A stretch of DNA of 64,000 nt from Lactobacillus sp. ESL0679 (GTDB lineage Bacteria; Bacillota; Bacilli; Lactobacillales; Lactobacillaceae), in assembly GCF_029433515.1 (NCBI RefSeq), contig NZ_JAQTIG010000004.1, positions 166,731 to 230,730 of the forward strand, written 5' to 3'. The notes beneath the pieces are model-generated. The model was not told where the DNA came from. It did not search any database and saw only the letters and a list, made by a program, of their open reading frames with translations. Both the position numbers and the translations under genes were made by a program. Of the stretch, positions 17,765 to 28,196 are shown piece after piece. The stretch's first letter is position 1, and every line of letters begins with the position of its first letter.

Positions 17765-17779
17765 TTTATTTGTTAATTA

Positions 17780-17811
17780 AAAAGAGAGGGTAACTACCTT
17801 CTCTTTTTTTC
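17780..17811 (+). terminator. Terminator after tsf
   Basis: AGAGAGGGTA against CCTTCTCT over a short loop, followed by a seven-T run. Confidence 0.85.
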
Positions 17812-17842
17812 TGGATAAAATCGTTGTCTTTTATTTTGTGGT

Positions 17843-17872
17843 CGGACAATTTAATGTTTAATATGGTAAAAT
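17843..17872 (+). promoter_or_regulatory. Probable promoter of pyrH-frr
   Basis: CGGACA (17843-17848), 18-bp spacer, TAAAAT (17867-17872), 23 bp before the pyrH start. The -35 is a modest match. Confidence 0.45.
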
Positions 17873-17895
17873 ATTTAGATGATGAGGAGGTCACT

Positions 17896-18621
17896 ATGAC
17901 TAAAGTTAAATATAAGCGTGTTATTTTGAAAATTTCTGGTGAAGCCCTTGCTGGTGATAAGGGGACAGGAATTAACCCTACAGTTATCAGTCATTTGGCT
18001 CAAGAAATTAAGTCAGTTCACGATTTAGGCGTTGATATTGGTATTGTCTGCGGTGGCGGTAACATGTGGCGCGGTGAAACTGGTGAAAAACTAGGCATGG
18101 AACGTTCACAAGCTGACTACATGGGAATGCTTGCAACCATTATGAATGGTTTAGCTCTTCAAGATGGTTTAGAGCATGTAGGCGTGCCAACCAGATTACA
18201 GACCTCAATTGAAATGCGGCAAATTGCAGAGCCGTATATCAGAAGAAAGGCAATTCGGCATTTAGAAAAGGGGCGCGTTGTAATTATGGGTGGTGGAACA
18301 GGTAATCCATACTTTTCAACTGATACAACAGCTGCATTGCGTGCTGCTGAAATCAATGCTGACGTTATTTTAATGGCTAAAAATGGTGTTGACGGAGTTT
18401 ACTCTGCTGATCCAAAGCTTGACCCTAATGCTAAGAAGTATCAGGAATTAACGCAGCTCGATTTGATTGCTAAAGATTTAAAAGTAATGGATCGGACAGC
18501 AAGCTCGCTTTCAATGGATACGAACATACCGCTTATTGTGTTTAACGTTAATACTGAAGGTAATATTAAGAAGGCAGTCATGGGTGAACCAATTGGTACT
18601 GTTATTGAAGGTGGTAAATAA
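17896..18621 (+). CDS. pyrH: UMP kinase
   Basis: 241 residues; phosphorylates UMP to UDP in pyrimidine nucleotide synthesis, as a hexamer regulated by GTP and UTP. Amino-acid-kinase fold with [18 protein letters not shown] and [16 protein letters not shown]. Start at the ATG at 17896, 5 nt after GAGGAGG; upstream in-frame codons lie in the promoter. Its TAA shares one base with the ATG of frr. Confidence 0.97.
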   Translation: MTKVKYKRVILKISGEALAGDKGTGINPTVISHLAQEIKSVHDLGVDIGIVCGGGNMWRGETGEKLGMERSQADYMGMLATIMNGLALQDGLEHVGVPTRLQTSIEMRQIAEPYIRRKAIRHLEKGRVVIMGGGTGNPYFSTDTTAALRAAEINADVILMAKNGVDGVYSADPKLDPNAKKYQELTQLDLIAKDLKVMDRTASSLSMDTNIPLIVFNVNTEGNIKKAVMGEPIGTVIEGGK

Positions 18622-19178
18622 TGAATAACGAAACAATTAAAAAAGCCCAAGAAAATATGGACAAATCAATTACGGTTTTCCAAAAAAATCTTGGTTCAAT
18701 TAGAGCTGGTGTTGCTAACGCTGCAATTTTGGAAAGTGTTAAGGTTGACTATTATGGTGCCCCAACTCCGCTGACACAGATGTCGAGTGTAACTATCCCA
18801 GAACCACGCGTTTTGTTAATTACACCGTATGACCAAAGCAGTTTGGACAATATTGAGCATGCATTGCTTGCCTCCAACTTAGGTCTAACTCCAGCCAATG
18901 ACGGTAAGGTAATCAGATTAGTTATTCCACAATTAACTGGTGAAAGACGGCAAGAAATTGCCAAGCAAGTTAATAAGTTAGCTGAAGAAGCTAAAATTGC
19001 GGTTAGAAATGTTCGCCGAGATGCGATGAACAGCCTTAAGAAACAACAAAAAGATGATGAAATTACCGAGGATGAGCAACGTAATTTAGAAAAGCAAGTT
19101 CAAAAGGCCACTGACAATGCAACCAAGAAGATTGATGAAGTAGCTGACAAAAAGCGCACTGAAATTACTAAAGGTTAA
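18621..19178 (+). CDS. frr: Ribosome recycling factor
   Basis: 185 residues, the exact family length; with EF-G it splits post-termination ribosomes. Signatures: the N-terminal [21 protein letters not shown] and C-terminal [23 protein letters not shown]. Overlaps pyrH by one base (TAATG), and a GGTGG site in pyrH supplies the ribosome binding. Confidence 0.98.
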   Translation: MNNETIKKAQENMDKSITVFQKNLGSIRAGVANAAILESVKVDYYGAPTPLTQMSSVTIPEPRVLLITPYDQSSLDNIEHALLASNLGLTPANDGKVIRLVIPQLTGERRQEIAKQVNKLAEEAKIAVRNVRRDAMNSLKKQQKDDEITEDEQRNLEKQVQKATDNATKKIDEVADKKRTEITKG

Positions 19179-19183
19179 TGACA

Positions 19184-19915
19184 ATGGCAGAAAAAAATCA
19201 ATTAAATCATCTTGCAATTATCATGGATGGCAATGGTCGCTGGGCACGCCGCCAAGGTAAGCCACGGGTTGCTGGTCATCATGAGGGGATGAATAATGTT
19301 GAGCGAATTACATTAGCTGCCGATAAGCTAGGGATTAAGATTTTGTCGCTTTACGCATTTTCAACTGAAAATTGGGCACGACCAAAAGAGGAAGTTGCTT
19401 ATTTGATGAATTTGCCAGTTCGCTTTTTTGACAAATTTATGCCGACGTTAATGGCGAATAATGTTAAAGTGAACATTATGGGTTATTTAGATGAATTGCC
19501 ACCTAAAACTTATAATGTTGTTCAGCGAGCAATGGCAGAGACCGCCAATAATACTGGCTTAATCTTAAACTTTGCATTTAATTACGGCTCACGCAGCGAA
19601 ATTACTTCAGCTGTTAAGGAATTGGGTGGCATGATTGAAAGTGGCGCGATTTCTAGTGAGCAAATTGATGAAGAAATGATTTCAGAGCGGTTAATGACGG
19701 CTAAGTTTGGTGCTTTTCGTGATCCTGATTTACTAATTAGGACTTCAGGAGAGCAACGAATTTCCAATTTTTTGCTTTGGCAATTGGCTTATTCCGAGTT
19801 GGCATTTAGCCCGAAAAATTGGCCTGACTTCAATGAAGCCGACCTGCAAAAATTCGTAAGTGAGTTTCAAAATCGTCACCGCCGTTTTGGCAAGGTTGAT
19901 GAATCAGATAGTTAG
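19184..19915 (+). CDS. uppS: Undecaprenyl (cis-prenyl) diphosphate synthase
   Basis: 243 residues. Extends farnesyl diphosphate with isopentenyl units to the C55 lipid carrier of peptidoglycan and teichoic acid synthesis. [13 protein letters not shown] holds the catalytic Asp; [21 protein letters not shown] is the C-terminal signature. Two ATGs are close together (19178, 19184); AAAGG at 19170-19174 suits the second. First of the envelope genes in this block. Confidence 0.95.
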   Translation: MAEKNQLNHLAIIMDGNGRWARRQGKPRVAGHHEGMNNVERITLAADKLGIKILSLYAFSTENWARPKEEVAYLMNLPVRFFDKFMPTLMANNVKVNIMGYLDELPPKTYNVVQRAMAETANNTGLILNFAFNYGSRSEITSAVKELGGMIESGAISSEQIDEEMISERLMTAKFGAFRDPDLLIRTSGEQRISNFLLWQLAYSELAFSPKNWPDFNEADLQKFVSEFQNRHRRFGKVDESDS

Positions 19916-19924
19916 GTAGTTTAT

Positions 19925-20722
19925 ATGAAACAACGTGTTATTACAGCAGTTATTGCTTTAATTTTATTTATTCCCATCGTTTATGTTGGTGGTCTTTGGA
20001 TGGACTGGTTGACTGTGGCTTTTGCGGCAGTTGGGATCAGTGAAATCTTCCTGATGAAGAAACAAATTTTAGTGTCGATTAATTTTTTATTGGCGTTATT
20101 AGCAACAATCATTTGGGCCGTTCCAGATTCTTTCATTAAGGGGATGCCATGGCATTGGTCTAAGTATGGTATGTATTTTGCTATTATTATGCTAATGCTG
20201 ACATGGACGGTTTTATCAAAGAATAAAACGACCTTCGATGACGTTGGTGTCTACACCCTGTCGTCATTATATATTGGGACTGGTTTTCACTATATGGCCG
20301 CCATCAGAAATAGCAATAACGGGTTAGCACTTTTGTGCTACGTCTTTGTTGTTGTGTGGCTAACTGATACTGGTGCATACATGATAGGCCGCCAGATTGG
20401 TAAGCATAAGTTATGGCCAGTAATTAGTCCTAATAAGACCTGGGAAGGTTCAATTGGGGGTACAATTTGTGCCGTTATTTGCGCAGCAATTTACGTATAT
20501 TGCGTTCAAGTAGGTTACCCACAAATGCAAATGATTATTATTGCCTTTTTCCTTTCGATTGTTGGGCAAATGGGCGACTTAGTGGAATCTGCTTATAAAC
20601 GCTACTATGGTGTAAAGGATTCTGGTAAGATTTTGCCGGGACACGGCGGTATCTTGGACCGATTCGACAGTATGCTATTTGTATTACCAGTAGTTGCTGC
20701 CTTGTTAGGAATTATGCACTAG
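19925..20722 (+). CDS. cdsA: Phosphatidate cytidylyltransferase (CDP-diglyceride synthase)
   Basis: 265 residues with about eight transmembrane helices. Converts phosphatidic acid and CTP to CDP-diacylglycerol, the branch point for phosphatidylglycerol and cardiolipin. ISPNKTWEGSIGGT and the C-terminal signature KDSGKILPGHGGILDRFDS carry the acidic metal and CTP ligands. Follows uppS by 9 bp in the usual uppS-cdsA-rseP order. Confidence 0.96.
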   Translation: MKQRVITAVIALILFIPIVYVGGLWMDWLTVAFAAVGISEIFLMKKQILVSINFLLALLATIIWAVPDSFIKGMPWHWSKYGMYFAIIMLMLTWTVLSKNKTTFDDVGVYTLSSLYIGTGFHYMAAIRNSNNGLALLCYVFVVVWLTDTGAYMIGRQIGKHKLWPVISPNKTWEGSIGGTICAVICAAIYVYCVQVGYPQMQMIIIAFFLSIVGQMGDLVESAYKRYYGVKDSGKILPGHGGILDRFDSMLFVLPVVAALLGIMH

Positions 20723-20732
20723 GAGAATTCTA

Positions 20733-21989
20733 TTGAAGGGCATACTAATCTTTTTAGTCGTATTTGGTATTCTTGTTTTTGTTCATGAATTTGGGCACTT
20801 TATTGTTGCTAAAAAATGCGGTATTTTGGTGCGAGAATTTTCAATCGGAATGGGACCGAAGCTTTTTCAAGTGAGGCGTAATCCGACTACTTACACAATT
20901 CGATGGTTGCCATTAGGCGGCTATGTGCGGTTAGCAAGTAAAGATGATGAAACCAAATTAGATCCGGGGATGACTGTGATCTTGCAGTTAAATGATCAAA
21001 ATGAGGTTGTTAAAATCGACGCATCAGAATCTGATATTCCGCTTGAAGGTGTTCCCGTTCAAGTAACTAAGTCTGACTTAGTTGATGATTTGTTCATCAC
21101 TGGATACGAAAATGGCGATGAAGAAAAGCAAGTTACGTATCGCGTTAATCATGATGCGACGATAATTGATCAATCTAAGACCGAGTTAGTAATTGCCCCG
21201 CGTGATACCCAGTTTCAGCAGGCAAATGTTTGGCAAAAATTAGCTACTAACATCGCTGGACCCTTGATGAATATTATTTTGGGATTTGTTGTTTTTTTAA
21301 TCTGGACATTTACGGTTCCTGGTCCAGCGACCACTACTGTTGGTCAAGTTACTCCAGGGTCACCCGCACAGGTTGCCAAGATTAAACCGGGCTCCAAATT
21401 TATTGCGATTAATGGTCAGCAAACGACCTCTTTTGACGATCTTGCAATGCAAGTAGATCAGAGTAAGGGTAAGAGGATTGCCATTACTTTACTTAAAAAT
21501 GGTCAAAGAGAAACTGTCAAAGTAAAACCCAAAGCAGTAAAGCAGCAGGGACAAACGAGTTACCAAATTGGAATTTTGGCCCGCAGTGATGAACGCGCTA
21601 ATGTGAAACTTAAGCGTGGCTGGGCTACTGCTGTTTCTACCACGGGCTTGATTTTTAATGCTGTTGGCGGACTATTTAGACACTTCAGTTTAAATAAGTT
21701 ATCTGGTCCAGTTGGTATTTATTCGGAAACATCGCAGGTTTCCAAAATGGGCTTTTCGTACATTCTTGCCTTTTTAGCAATGATTTCAATCAATTTAGGA
21801 ATTGTCAATCTAATTCCAATTCCTGGTCTTGATGGTGGTAAATTCTTGCTTAATATTATTGAAATTATCCGCAGAAAGCCAATTTCTGAGAACCACGAAG
21901 CAATGGTTGAACTGATTGGTTTTGGCTTATTGTTAGTTCTAATTATTGCAGTTACTGGTAATGATATTTATCGTTACTTTATTAAATAG
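20733..21989 (+). CDS. rseP: Site-2 intramembrane zinc metalloprotease RseP/Eep
   Basis: 418 residues. First transmembrane helix carries HEFGHF (His18, Glu19, His22 zinc site); a PDZ domain lies in the middle (VTPGSPAQVAKIKPGSKFIAING) and the third ligand motif NLIPIPGLDGGKF near the C terminus. The family cleaves anti-sigma factors, signal-peptide remnants and pheromone precursors within the membrane. Starts with TTG, 7 nt after AGGAG. Confidence 0.95.
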   Translation: MKGILIFLVVFGILVFVHEFGHFIVAKKCGILVREFSIGMGPKLFQVRRNPTTYTIRWLPLGGYVRLASKDDETKLDPGMTVILQLNDQNEVVKIDASESDIPLEGVPVQVTKSDLVDDLFITGYENGDEEKQVTYRVNHDATIIDQSKTELVIAPRDTQFQQANVWQKLATNIAGPLMNIILGFVVFLIWTFTVPGPATTTVGQVTPGSPAQVAKIKPGSKFIAINGQQTTSFDDLAMQVDQSKGKRIAITLLKNGQRETVKVKPKAVKQQGQTSYQIGILARSDERANVKLKRGWATAVSTTGLIFNAVGGLFRHFSLNKLSGPVGIYSETSQVSKMGFSYILAFLAMISINLGIVNLIPIPGLDGGKFLLNIIEIIRRKPISENHEAMVELIGFGLLLVLIIAVTGNDIYRYFIK

Positions 21990-22019
21990 AAAATTTTTAT
22001 TTTTCTTGGGAGAAAATTA

Positions 22020-23720
22020 ATGCGTCAATCTAAATTATTTATGCCGACATTGAAAGAGGCACCTTCTGATGCTGTGGCTAAAAGTCATCAGTTAATGTTG
22101 CGTGGTGGCTATATTCGCCAGGTTACAGCTGGAGTTTATGCATATTTGCCATTAGGCTACCGCGTTTTACGCAAGGCTGAAAACATTATGGAAGAAGAAA
22201 TGGCCAAGATTAACGTGCCAGAAATGTCAATGCCACATTTTCTGCCAGCTTCACTCTGGGAAGAATCTGGTCGTTTGCAAAAATATGGTCCAGAAATGTT
22301 CCGTCTAAAGGACCGTCATGGTCGTGAAAGTATTTTGGGGCCAACTCACGAGGAAACTTTTACTGAGATTGTTGCTAAAAATATTAAGAGTTACAAGCAA
22401 ATGCCAATCGCACTGTACCAAATCCAAACTAAGTACCGTGATGAAAACCGGCCTCGATTTGGTCTATTGCGCGGACGTGAATTTATCATGCTTGATGCAT
22501 ACAGTTTTGCGGCCAATCGCGCGCAACTTGACGAACAATTTGATGATGAAAAACGTGCTTTTGAAGCAATTTATCGTCGTTGTGGTGTTCAAGTAAACCC
22601 AGTAATCGCTGATTCAGGTACAATGGGTGGTAAAAATTCAACCGAATTTCAAGCACCAGCCGCAATTGGTGAAGACACGATTGCAACTAATGAAACTGGC
22701 ACTTATTCTGCTAACCTTGAAATGGCAGTGAGTGATGATACATTTAAGCAAGACCCAGAAGAATTGCAGCCAATGACTGAAGTCGCGACTCCTGATCAGG
22801 AAACAATTGCTGACTTAGTTGACTTTATGAACGTACCGGCTACCAGAATTGTTAAGAGTGTCCTTTATATTGTCGATGAAAAAGAGCACGTGCTAGTTTT
22901 AATTCGCGGTGATAAGAAAGTAAATGAAATCAAATTGACTCATTTACTTGATGCTGATTCTTTGCGAGTAGCAACCGACGAAGAATTACAGGCGATTACT
23001 GGTGCTGCGAAGGGCGGCGTAGGCCCAGTTAATGCTGATTGGGCTGATAAAATTGTTGCTGATAATACAGTGAAGGGTCTTTACAATGTTGTTGTTGGTG
23101 CCAATAAGACTGGTTACCAATTGAAGAATGCTAACCTTAACCGAGACTTCAAAGTTGAGCAATTTGGTGATATTCGAGTTGCTAATGAGGGCGAACCTGA
23201 CCCAGTTGATCACTTACCATTGAAATTTACAACCTCAATTGAAGTTGGCCACATTTTCAAGCTTGGAACTTACTACACTGAGACCATGGGTGCTGATTTC
23301 TTAGATCAAAATGGTAAAACTCAACCGGTAATCATGGGTTCATACGGAATTGGTGTGACTAGAATGTTATCAGCAGTTGTTGAACAGCACGCAACTAAAT
23401 TTGGGATTGCTTGGCCCAAAGAAATTGCACCATTTGCAGTGCACATTGTTCAAATGAAGATGAAGGACGATGCTCAAACTAAGCTGGCTGAAGAATTAGA
23501 GCAAAAGTACAGTGCTAATTATGATGTTCTATATGATGACCGTAATGAGCGTGCTGGTGTTAAATTTGCCGATGCCGATTTAGTTGGTGCGCCAATTAGA
23601 ATTACGATTGGTAAAAAGGCTAGTGAAGGCGTCGTTGAAGTTAAACGCCCAACTGATGATAAAGCTAGTGAAATTACAGTTGCTGAATTAGATAGTTTTG
23701 TAAATAAAGAGTTAGGATAA
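22020..23720 (+). CDS. proS: Prolyl-tRNA synthetase (bacterial type)
   Basis: 566 residues. Class II synthetase motifs: QIQTKYRDENRPRFGLLRGREFIM (motif 2) and GSYGIGVTRMLSAVVEQ (motif 3), with the bacterial INS editing domain inserted at about 225-400 for deacylating Ala-tRNA(Pro). The C-terminal anticodon domain is complete. Only 30 bp separate it from rseP, so there is no room for a T-box leader and it is read as part of the operon. Confidence 0.97.
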   Translation: MRQSKLFMPTLKEAPSDAVAKSHQLMLRGGYIRQVTAGVYAYLPLGYRVLRKAENIMEEEMAKINVPEMSMPHFLPASLWEESGRLQKYGPEMFRLKDRHGRESILGPTHEETFTEIVAKNIKSYKQMPIALYQIQTKYRDENRPRFGLLRGREFIMLDAYSFAANRAQLDEQFDDEKRAFEAIYRRCGVQVNPVIADSGTMGGKNSTEFQAPAAIGEDTIATNETGTYSANLEMAVSDDTFKQDPEELQPMTEVATPDQETIADLVDFMNVPATRIVKSVLYIVDEKEHVLVLIRGDKKVNEIKLTHLLDADSLRVATDEELQAITGAAKGGVGPVNADWADKIVADNTVKGLYNVVVGANKTGYQLKNANLNRDFKVEQFGDIRVANEGEPDPVDHLPLKFTTSIEVGHIFKLGTYYTETMGADFLDQNGKTQPVIMGSYGIGVTRMLSAVVEQHATKFGIAWPKEIAPFAVHIVQMKMKDDAQTKLAEELEQKYSANYDVLYDDRNERAGVKFADADLVGAPIRITIGKKASEGVVEVKRPTDDKASEITVAELDSFVNKELG

Positions 23721-23726
23721 TTTTTC

Positions 23727-26700
23727 GTGACTGATAAAAACAAACTTTTCTTACATCTTTTAGAGCAAATTCATTTTCCAGAACAATTCTCAGATAATGA
23801 GTTGCTTCAAAAGGGTGAAATTGAGAACGTGGATGTATACGCTAAAGAACATAAGTGGGATATCCATGTTCTTTTTACTACTCCGCTAAAATTTGAAACT
23901 TATGCGGCATTGAATAAGGCAATTAACGCGAGTTTTGCTTCTTTTGTTAAAACGCGGCTTTTTGTTCGAACTGAAGATGGTGCTGATGATTATCTAACAG
24001 ATTATTGGCACTATGCTGTGCAGAATTCGGACTTTTTGCAGCCAGTTGCCCGTGAGTTCATTTCAAGTCATAAGCCTAAAAAAGAAGATGGGCGTTGGAT
24101 TATACCCGTTGATAATTTAGTGGTTGATGGCTTAATTGAACAAAAAATGTTGGATCAACTAGCTGAAGAAATGCGTGACTTTGGTTTCTTTAATCTGAAA
24201 TTTGTAACGCAGCTTGATGAGCAAAACACGCAAAGTAATTTAGCTAGTCTGCAGCAATTGCAAGAGCAGCACGAGCAAAGCATGCAGGAAGCTTATAATG
24301 CGGCGCCACCTAAGGAAAAGCCAAAGCCGCAAGCTTATCCAACAAAGAAGACACGTTATGGTAATCGTAAGCTTGATGAAAGCCTGCCGATTACGCAAGT
24401 TAAAGATGTGGTTGATGGCACTAGAAATATCGTTATCGAAGGTAATATTTTTAACACTGAAAGTCGGGAATTAAAGTCGGGCGCAATTATTTTTACCGGT
24501 GAAATTACAGATTATAGTGACTCAATTTCATTTAAAAAGTTTGTTTCTGATAAAGAACAAATCAAGAGTGTCTCAGAATTGAAGCCGGGTACTTGGGCTA
24601 AAATGCAGGGTTCAGCCGCTGATGATCAATGGCAGCACGATGTTGTCTTTAATATTTCTAGTTTTGAAGTTGTTGAGCATGTTGGTCGAACAGAAAAATA
24701 TCAAGGCGAAGAAAAACGTGTTGAATTGCATTTGCATACTAATATGAGTCAACTAGATGCTACCAATACGGCAACAGATTTTATTCTCGCTGCTAAGAAG
24801 TTTGGTCAAAAGGCGATTGCAATCACTGACCACGCCAATGTTCAATCATTCCCTGAGGCCTATAATGTCGGTAAGAAAAACGGGATTAAGATTGTTTATG
24901 GTGTTGAAGCCAACATGATTGACGATCATGCGCTGCTTGTACTGAATCCAGCACCAATGACTTATGAAAACCGCGAATTTGTTATTTTTGACGTGGAAAC
25001 TACAGGCTTATCATCGGTTTACGACACAATTATTGAAATTGGTGCCGTCAAGATGAAAGACGGCGAAGTCATTGAGCGTTTTGATAAGTTCATTAATCCG
25101 CACCACCCATTAAGTGAGCAAACGATTAATTTAACCTCGATTACTGACGAGCAAGTTGGGGCAGCTGACGATGAAGCTGTTGTTATCAAACAGTTCCAAG
25201 ATTTTTATGGCGAGCGGCCTTTATGTGGGCACAACGTTCAATTTGATGTTGGCTTTGTTAATGCAGCACTAAGAAGAGCTGGTCTTCAGGAGATTACACA
25301 GCCAGTTGTCGATACACTGGAAGTATCGCGCTTGCTGCACCCAGAACAAACACGGCATACATTGGATTCGCTAGCTAAAAAGTACAATGTTGTCTTGGAA
25401 CATCACCATCGTGCCAATCAGGATGCCGAAGCGACAGGTTATCTGATGTTTAAGCTGCTTGACGCGTTTAACGCCAAATTTGATGAAGATGACCTAGGCA
25501 AGATGAATGATTATGCCGCTCATGGTCAGGTCTTTAAACGCGCGCGGCCGTCACACATGACAATTTTGGCTAAAAATCAGGCGGGACTTAAAAACATGTA
25601 CCGTTTAATTTCAATAGCCAGCACCAAAGATTTTTATCGGATACCGCGCACACCTAAGTCGGACTTAGCGCAATATCATGAGGGCTTATTATATGGCTCT
25701 GGTTGTCTGCAAGGCGATGTCTTTGTTGCCATGATGCAAAAGGGTTATGACGAGGCACGTAAAAAGGCCAAGTTCTATGATTACCTTGAGGTTCAACCAC
25801 CTGCAAATTATGCGCAAATGATTGTTGACCATCTGATTAGCGATGAGGCAGAGTTAGAAGAAATTTTAACTAATATCTATAAACTGGGTAAGGAATTGAA
25901 TAAGCCGGTTGTGGCTACGGGGGATGCCCATTATGTTGAAAAGCATGACGCCATTTATCGCACAATTTTAATTTCTGCGCAAAGAAGTAATCCTGATCGC
26001 AACAAAACGCAACCTGATTTACACTTTTATACCACGCAAGAGATGCTTGACGCCTTTAGTTTTCTTGGTGAAGAAGCCGCTAAAGAAATTGTCATTACCA
26101 ATCCGAATAAGATCGCGGCGGCAACTGAAGAGATTGCACCAATCAAGGATGGATTATTCCCACCGCACATTGATAATGCCGATGAAGAAATGAAACGGCT
26201 GACTTACGATAAGGCCTACGAGCTCTATGGCAAGCCGCTACCGAAAATTGTCCAAGACCGTTTGGAAATGGAATTAAATTCAATCATTTCCAATGGTTAT
26301 GCAGTTATTTACTTAATTTCACAGCGGCTAGTTGCCAAGTCCAACAAGGACGGCTACTTAGTAGGCTCGCGGGGGTCTGTTGGTTCAAGTTTGGTTGCGA
26401 CTATGTCGGGAATTACGGAAGTTAATCCGTTGGCGCCACATTATCGCTGTCCAAAGTGCAAGTATTCTAAGTTCTTTGAGAATGGCGAATATGGTTCAGG
26501 TTATGACTTGCCTGATAAAAAGTGTCCAAAATGTGGTGTTGAACTAGTCAAAGATGGACAAGATATTCCGTTTGCTACTTTCTTGGGCTTCCACGGTGAC
26601 AAGGTTCCCGATATTGATTTGAACTTTTCGGGTGACTATCAGCCAGTTGCGCATAACTTTATTCGAGTTATGTTTGGGCCAGATAATTCATATCGGGCTG

Positions 26701-28040
26701 GGACAATTGCCACGGTGGCGGACAAGACCGCGTATGGTTATGCTAAGCATTATGACGAAGAACAAGAATTGAACTTGCGTGGTGCCGAGCTTGATAGATT
26801 AGCTGCTGGGGTCAGTGGTGTTAAGCGCACAACTGGACAACACCCCGCGGGAATTGTTGTTGTGCCTGATGATATGGATATTTATGATTTCACACCTGTG
26901 CAGTATCCTGCCGATGATGTCAATGCGGCGTGGCTGACGACGCACTTTGACTTCCATTCGATTCATGATAATATCTTGAAGTTTGATATTCTGGGGCATG
27001 ATGACCCGACGATGATCAGAATGTTGCAGGATTTATCGGGAATTGATCCATTGACAATTCCACCCGATGATCCGGGTGTCATGTCGCTGTTTTCTAGTCC
27101 GAAAATTTTGGGTGTCAAGCCAGAACAAATTCAATCAGAAACTGGCACCTTAGGCGTCCCAGAGTTTGGTACTAGATTTGTTCGGGGAATGCTTGAGGAG
27201 ACTAAGCCAACGACGTTTTCAGAGTTGCTGCAGATTTCTGGACTGTCACATGGTACTGATGTGTGGCTCGGAAATGCCGAGGAATTGATTAATGACGGTA
27301 CTTGCAAGCTGAAGAATGTAATTGGTTGTCGGGACAATATCATGATGGACTTGATTCACTGGGGGGTTAAGCCAGAGGTTGCCTTTTCAACAATGGAATC
27401 TGTGCGTCATGGTCGCGGAATTAGCGATGACGACATGGCTGTCTTGAAGAAAAATGACAAAATTCCGAACTGGTATATCCCATCATGTCTTAAAATCAAG
27501 TATATGTTCCCGAAGGCACACGCTACTGCCTACATTTTAATGGCGCTGCGGATTGCGTGGTTCAAAGTTTACTATCCCGAGATTTATTACACGGCTTACT
27601 TCTCCGTTCGGGCTGACTTATTTGACTTAGTTGCGATGAGTCACGGTAAAAATACGGTCAAAAAGGCGATGGCTGACATTCAGGATAAGGGTAACGATGC
27701 TTCTGCTAAAGACAAGAGTTTATTGACGGTGCTTGAAATTGCTAATGAGTGTTTGGAGCGAGGAATTAAGATTAAGATGGTTGACATCAACCAATCAGAA
27801 GCAACTAATTTTAAGATTCTTGACCAACACACGATTTTAGCACCATTCAATGCCGTACCTGGACTTGGTAATAATGCGGCTAAACAAATTGTTGCGGCTC
27901 GTGCTGAACAAAAATTCTTGTCAAAAGAAGATTTGTCTAAGCGTGGGAAAGTATCGCAGACGATTATGGACTATTTGGAAGATAATGGCGTTCTGGAAGG
28001 GATGCCCGACCAAAATCAATTGTCATTATTTGATATTTAA
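23727..28040 (+). CDS. polC: DNA polymerase III alpha subunit, PolC type
   Basis: 1437 residues, the same length as the Bacillus enzyme. Order: N-terminal domain, OB fold, PHP domain (VELHLHTNMS) interrupted by a DEDD proofreading exonuclease (FVIFDVETTGLS), then the C-family polymerase core with the zinc motif CPKC...CPKC (about residues 906-933), TVADKTAYGYAKH and PDIDLNF with catalytic aspartates. Replicates the chromosome in low-GC Gram-positives. Starts with GTG 6 bp after proS. Confidence 0.98.
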   Translation: MTDKNKLFLHLLEQIHFPEQFSDNELLQKGEIENVDVYAKEHKWDIHVLFTTPLKFETYAALNKAINASFASFVKTRLFVRTEDGADDYLTDYWHYAVQNSDFLQPVAREFISSHKPKKEDGRWIIPVDNLVVDGLIEQKMLDQLAEEMRDFGFFNLKFVTQLDEQNTQSNLASLQQLQEQHEQSMQEAYNAAPPKEKPKPQAYPTKKTRYGNRKLDESLPITQVKDVVDGTRNIVIEGNIFNTESRELKSGAIIFTGEITDYSDSISFKKFVSDKEQIKSVSELKPGTWAKMQGSAADDQWQHDVVFNISSFEVVEHVGRTEKYQGEEKRVELHLHTNMSQLDATNTATDFILAAKKFGQKAIAITDHANVQSFPEAYNVGKKNGIKIVYGVEANMIDDHALLVLNPAPMTYENREFVIFDVETTGLSSVYDTIIEIGAVKMKDGEVIERFDKFINPHHPLSEQTINLTSITDEQVGAADDEAVVIKQFQDFYGERPLCGHNVQFDVGFVNAALRRAGLQEITQPVVDTLEVSRLLHPEQTRHTLDSLAKKYNVVLEHHHRANQDAEATGYLMFKLLDAFNAKFDEDDLGKMNDYAAHGQVFKRARPSHMTILAKNQAGLKNMYRLISIASTKDFYRIPRTPKSDLAQYHEGLLYGSGCLQGDVFVAMMQKGYDEARKKAKFYDYLEVQPPANYAQMIVDHLISDEAELEEILTNIYKLGKELNKPVVATGDAHYVEKHDAIYRTILISAQRSNPDRNKTQPDLHFYTTQEMLDAFSFLGEEAAKEIVITNPNKIAAATEEIAPIKDGLFPPHIDNADEEMKRLTYDKAYELYGKPLPKIVQDRLEMELNSIISNGYAVIYLISQRLVAKSNKDGYLVGSRGSVGSSLVATMSGITEVNPLAPHYRCPKCKYSKFFENGEYGSGYDLPDKKCPKCGVELVKDGQDIPFATFLGFHGDKVPDIDLNFSGDYQPVAHNFIRVMFGPDNSYRAGTIATVADKTAYGYAKHYDEEQELNLRGAELDRLAAGVSGVKRTTGQHPAGIVVVPDDMDIYDFTPVQYPADDVNAAWLTTHFDFHSIHDNILKFDILGHDDPTMIRMLQDLSGIDPLTIPPDDPGVMSLFSSPKILGVKPEQIQSETGTLGVPEFGTRFVRGMLEETKPTTFSELLQISGLSHGTDVWLGNAEELINDGTCKLKNVIGCRDNIMMDLIHWGVKPEVAFSTMESVRHGRGISDDDMAVLKKNDKIPNWYIPSCLKIKYMFPKAHATAYILMALRIAWFKVYYPEIYYTAYFSVRADLFDLVAMSHGKNTVKKAMADIQDKGNDASAKDKSLLTVLEIANECLERGIKIKMVDINQSEATNFKILDQHTILAPFNAVPGLGNNAAKQIVAARAEQKFLSKEDLSKRGKVSQTIMDYLEDNGVLEGMPDQNQLSLFDI

Positions 28041-28044
28041 TATA

Positions 28045-28077
28045 AAAAATCGTTAGTCATTAGACTAGCGATTTTTT
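28045..28077 (+). terminator. Terminator after polC
   Basis: A 14-bp arm (AAAAATCGTTAGTC) pairs with its near-perfect complement around ATTA, ending in a T-run. It ends the uppS-to-polC block. Confidence 0.92.
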
Positions 28078-28127
28078 GTGTTTCCGATTCATTTTAAGGA
28101 AGAGAAATTTTTTATTTTATTCTTTGT

Positions 28128-28157
28128 TTCACTTTTACTAAATTATCAAGCTATAAT
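28128..28157 (+). promoter_or_regulatory. Promoter of the 28197 gene
   Basis: TTCACT, 18-bp spacer, TATAAT (28152-28157), 39 bp before the ATG. Confidence 0.5.
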
Positions 28158-28196
28158 ATAAGTAAAAGATTTCATTTAGTTGATTGAGGGCAAGAA

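Noticed and set aside
21990..22019. T-box leader for proS
   Set aside because: Only 30 bp separate rseP and proS, which leaves no room for a T-box.
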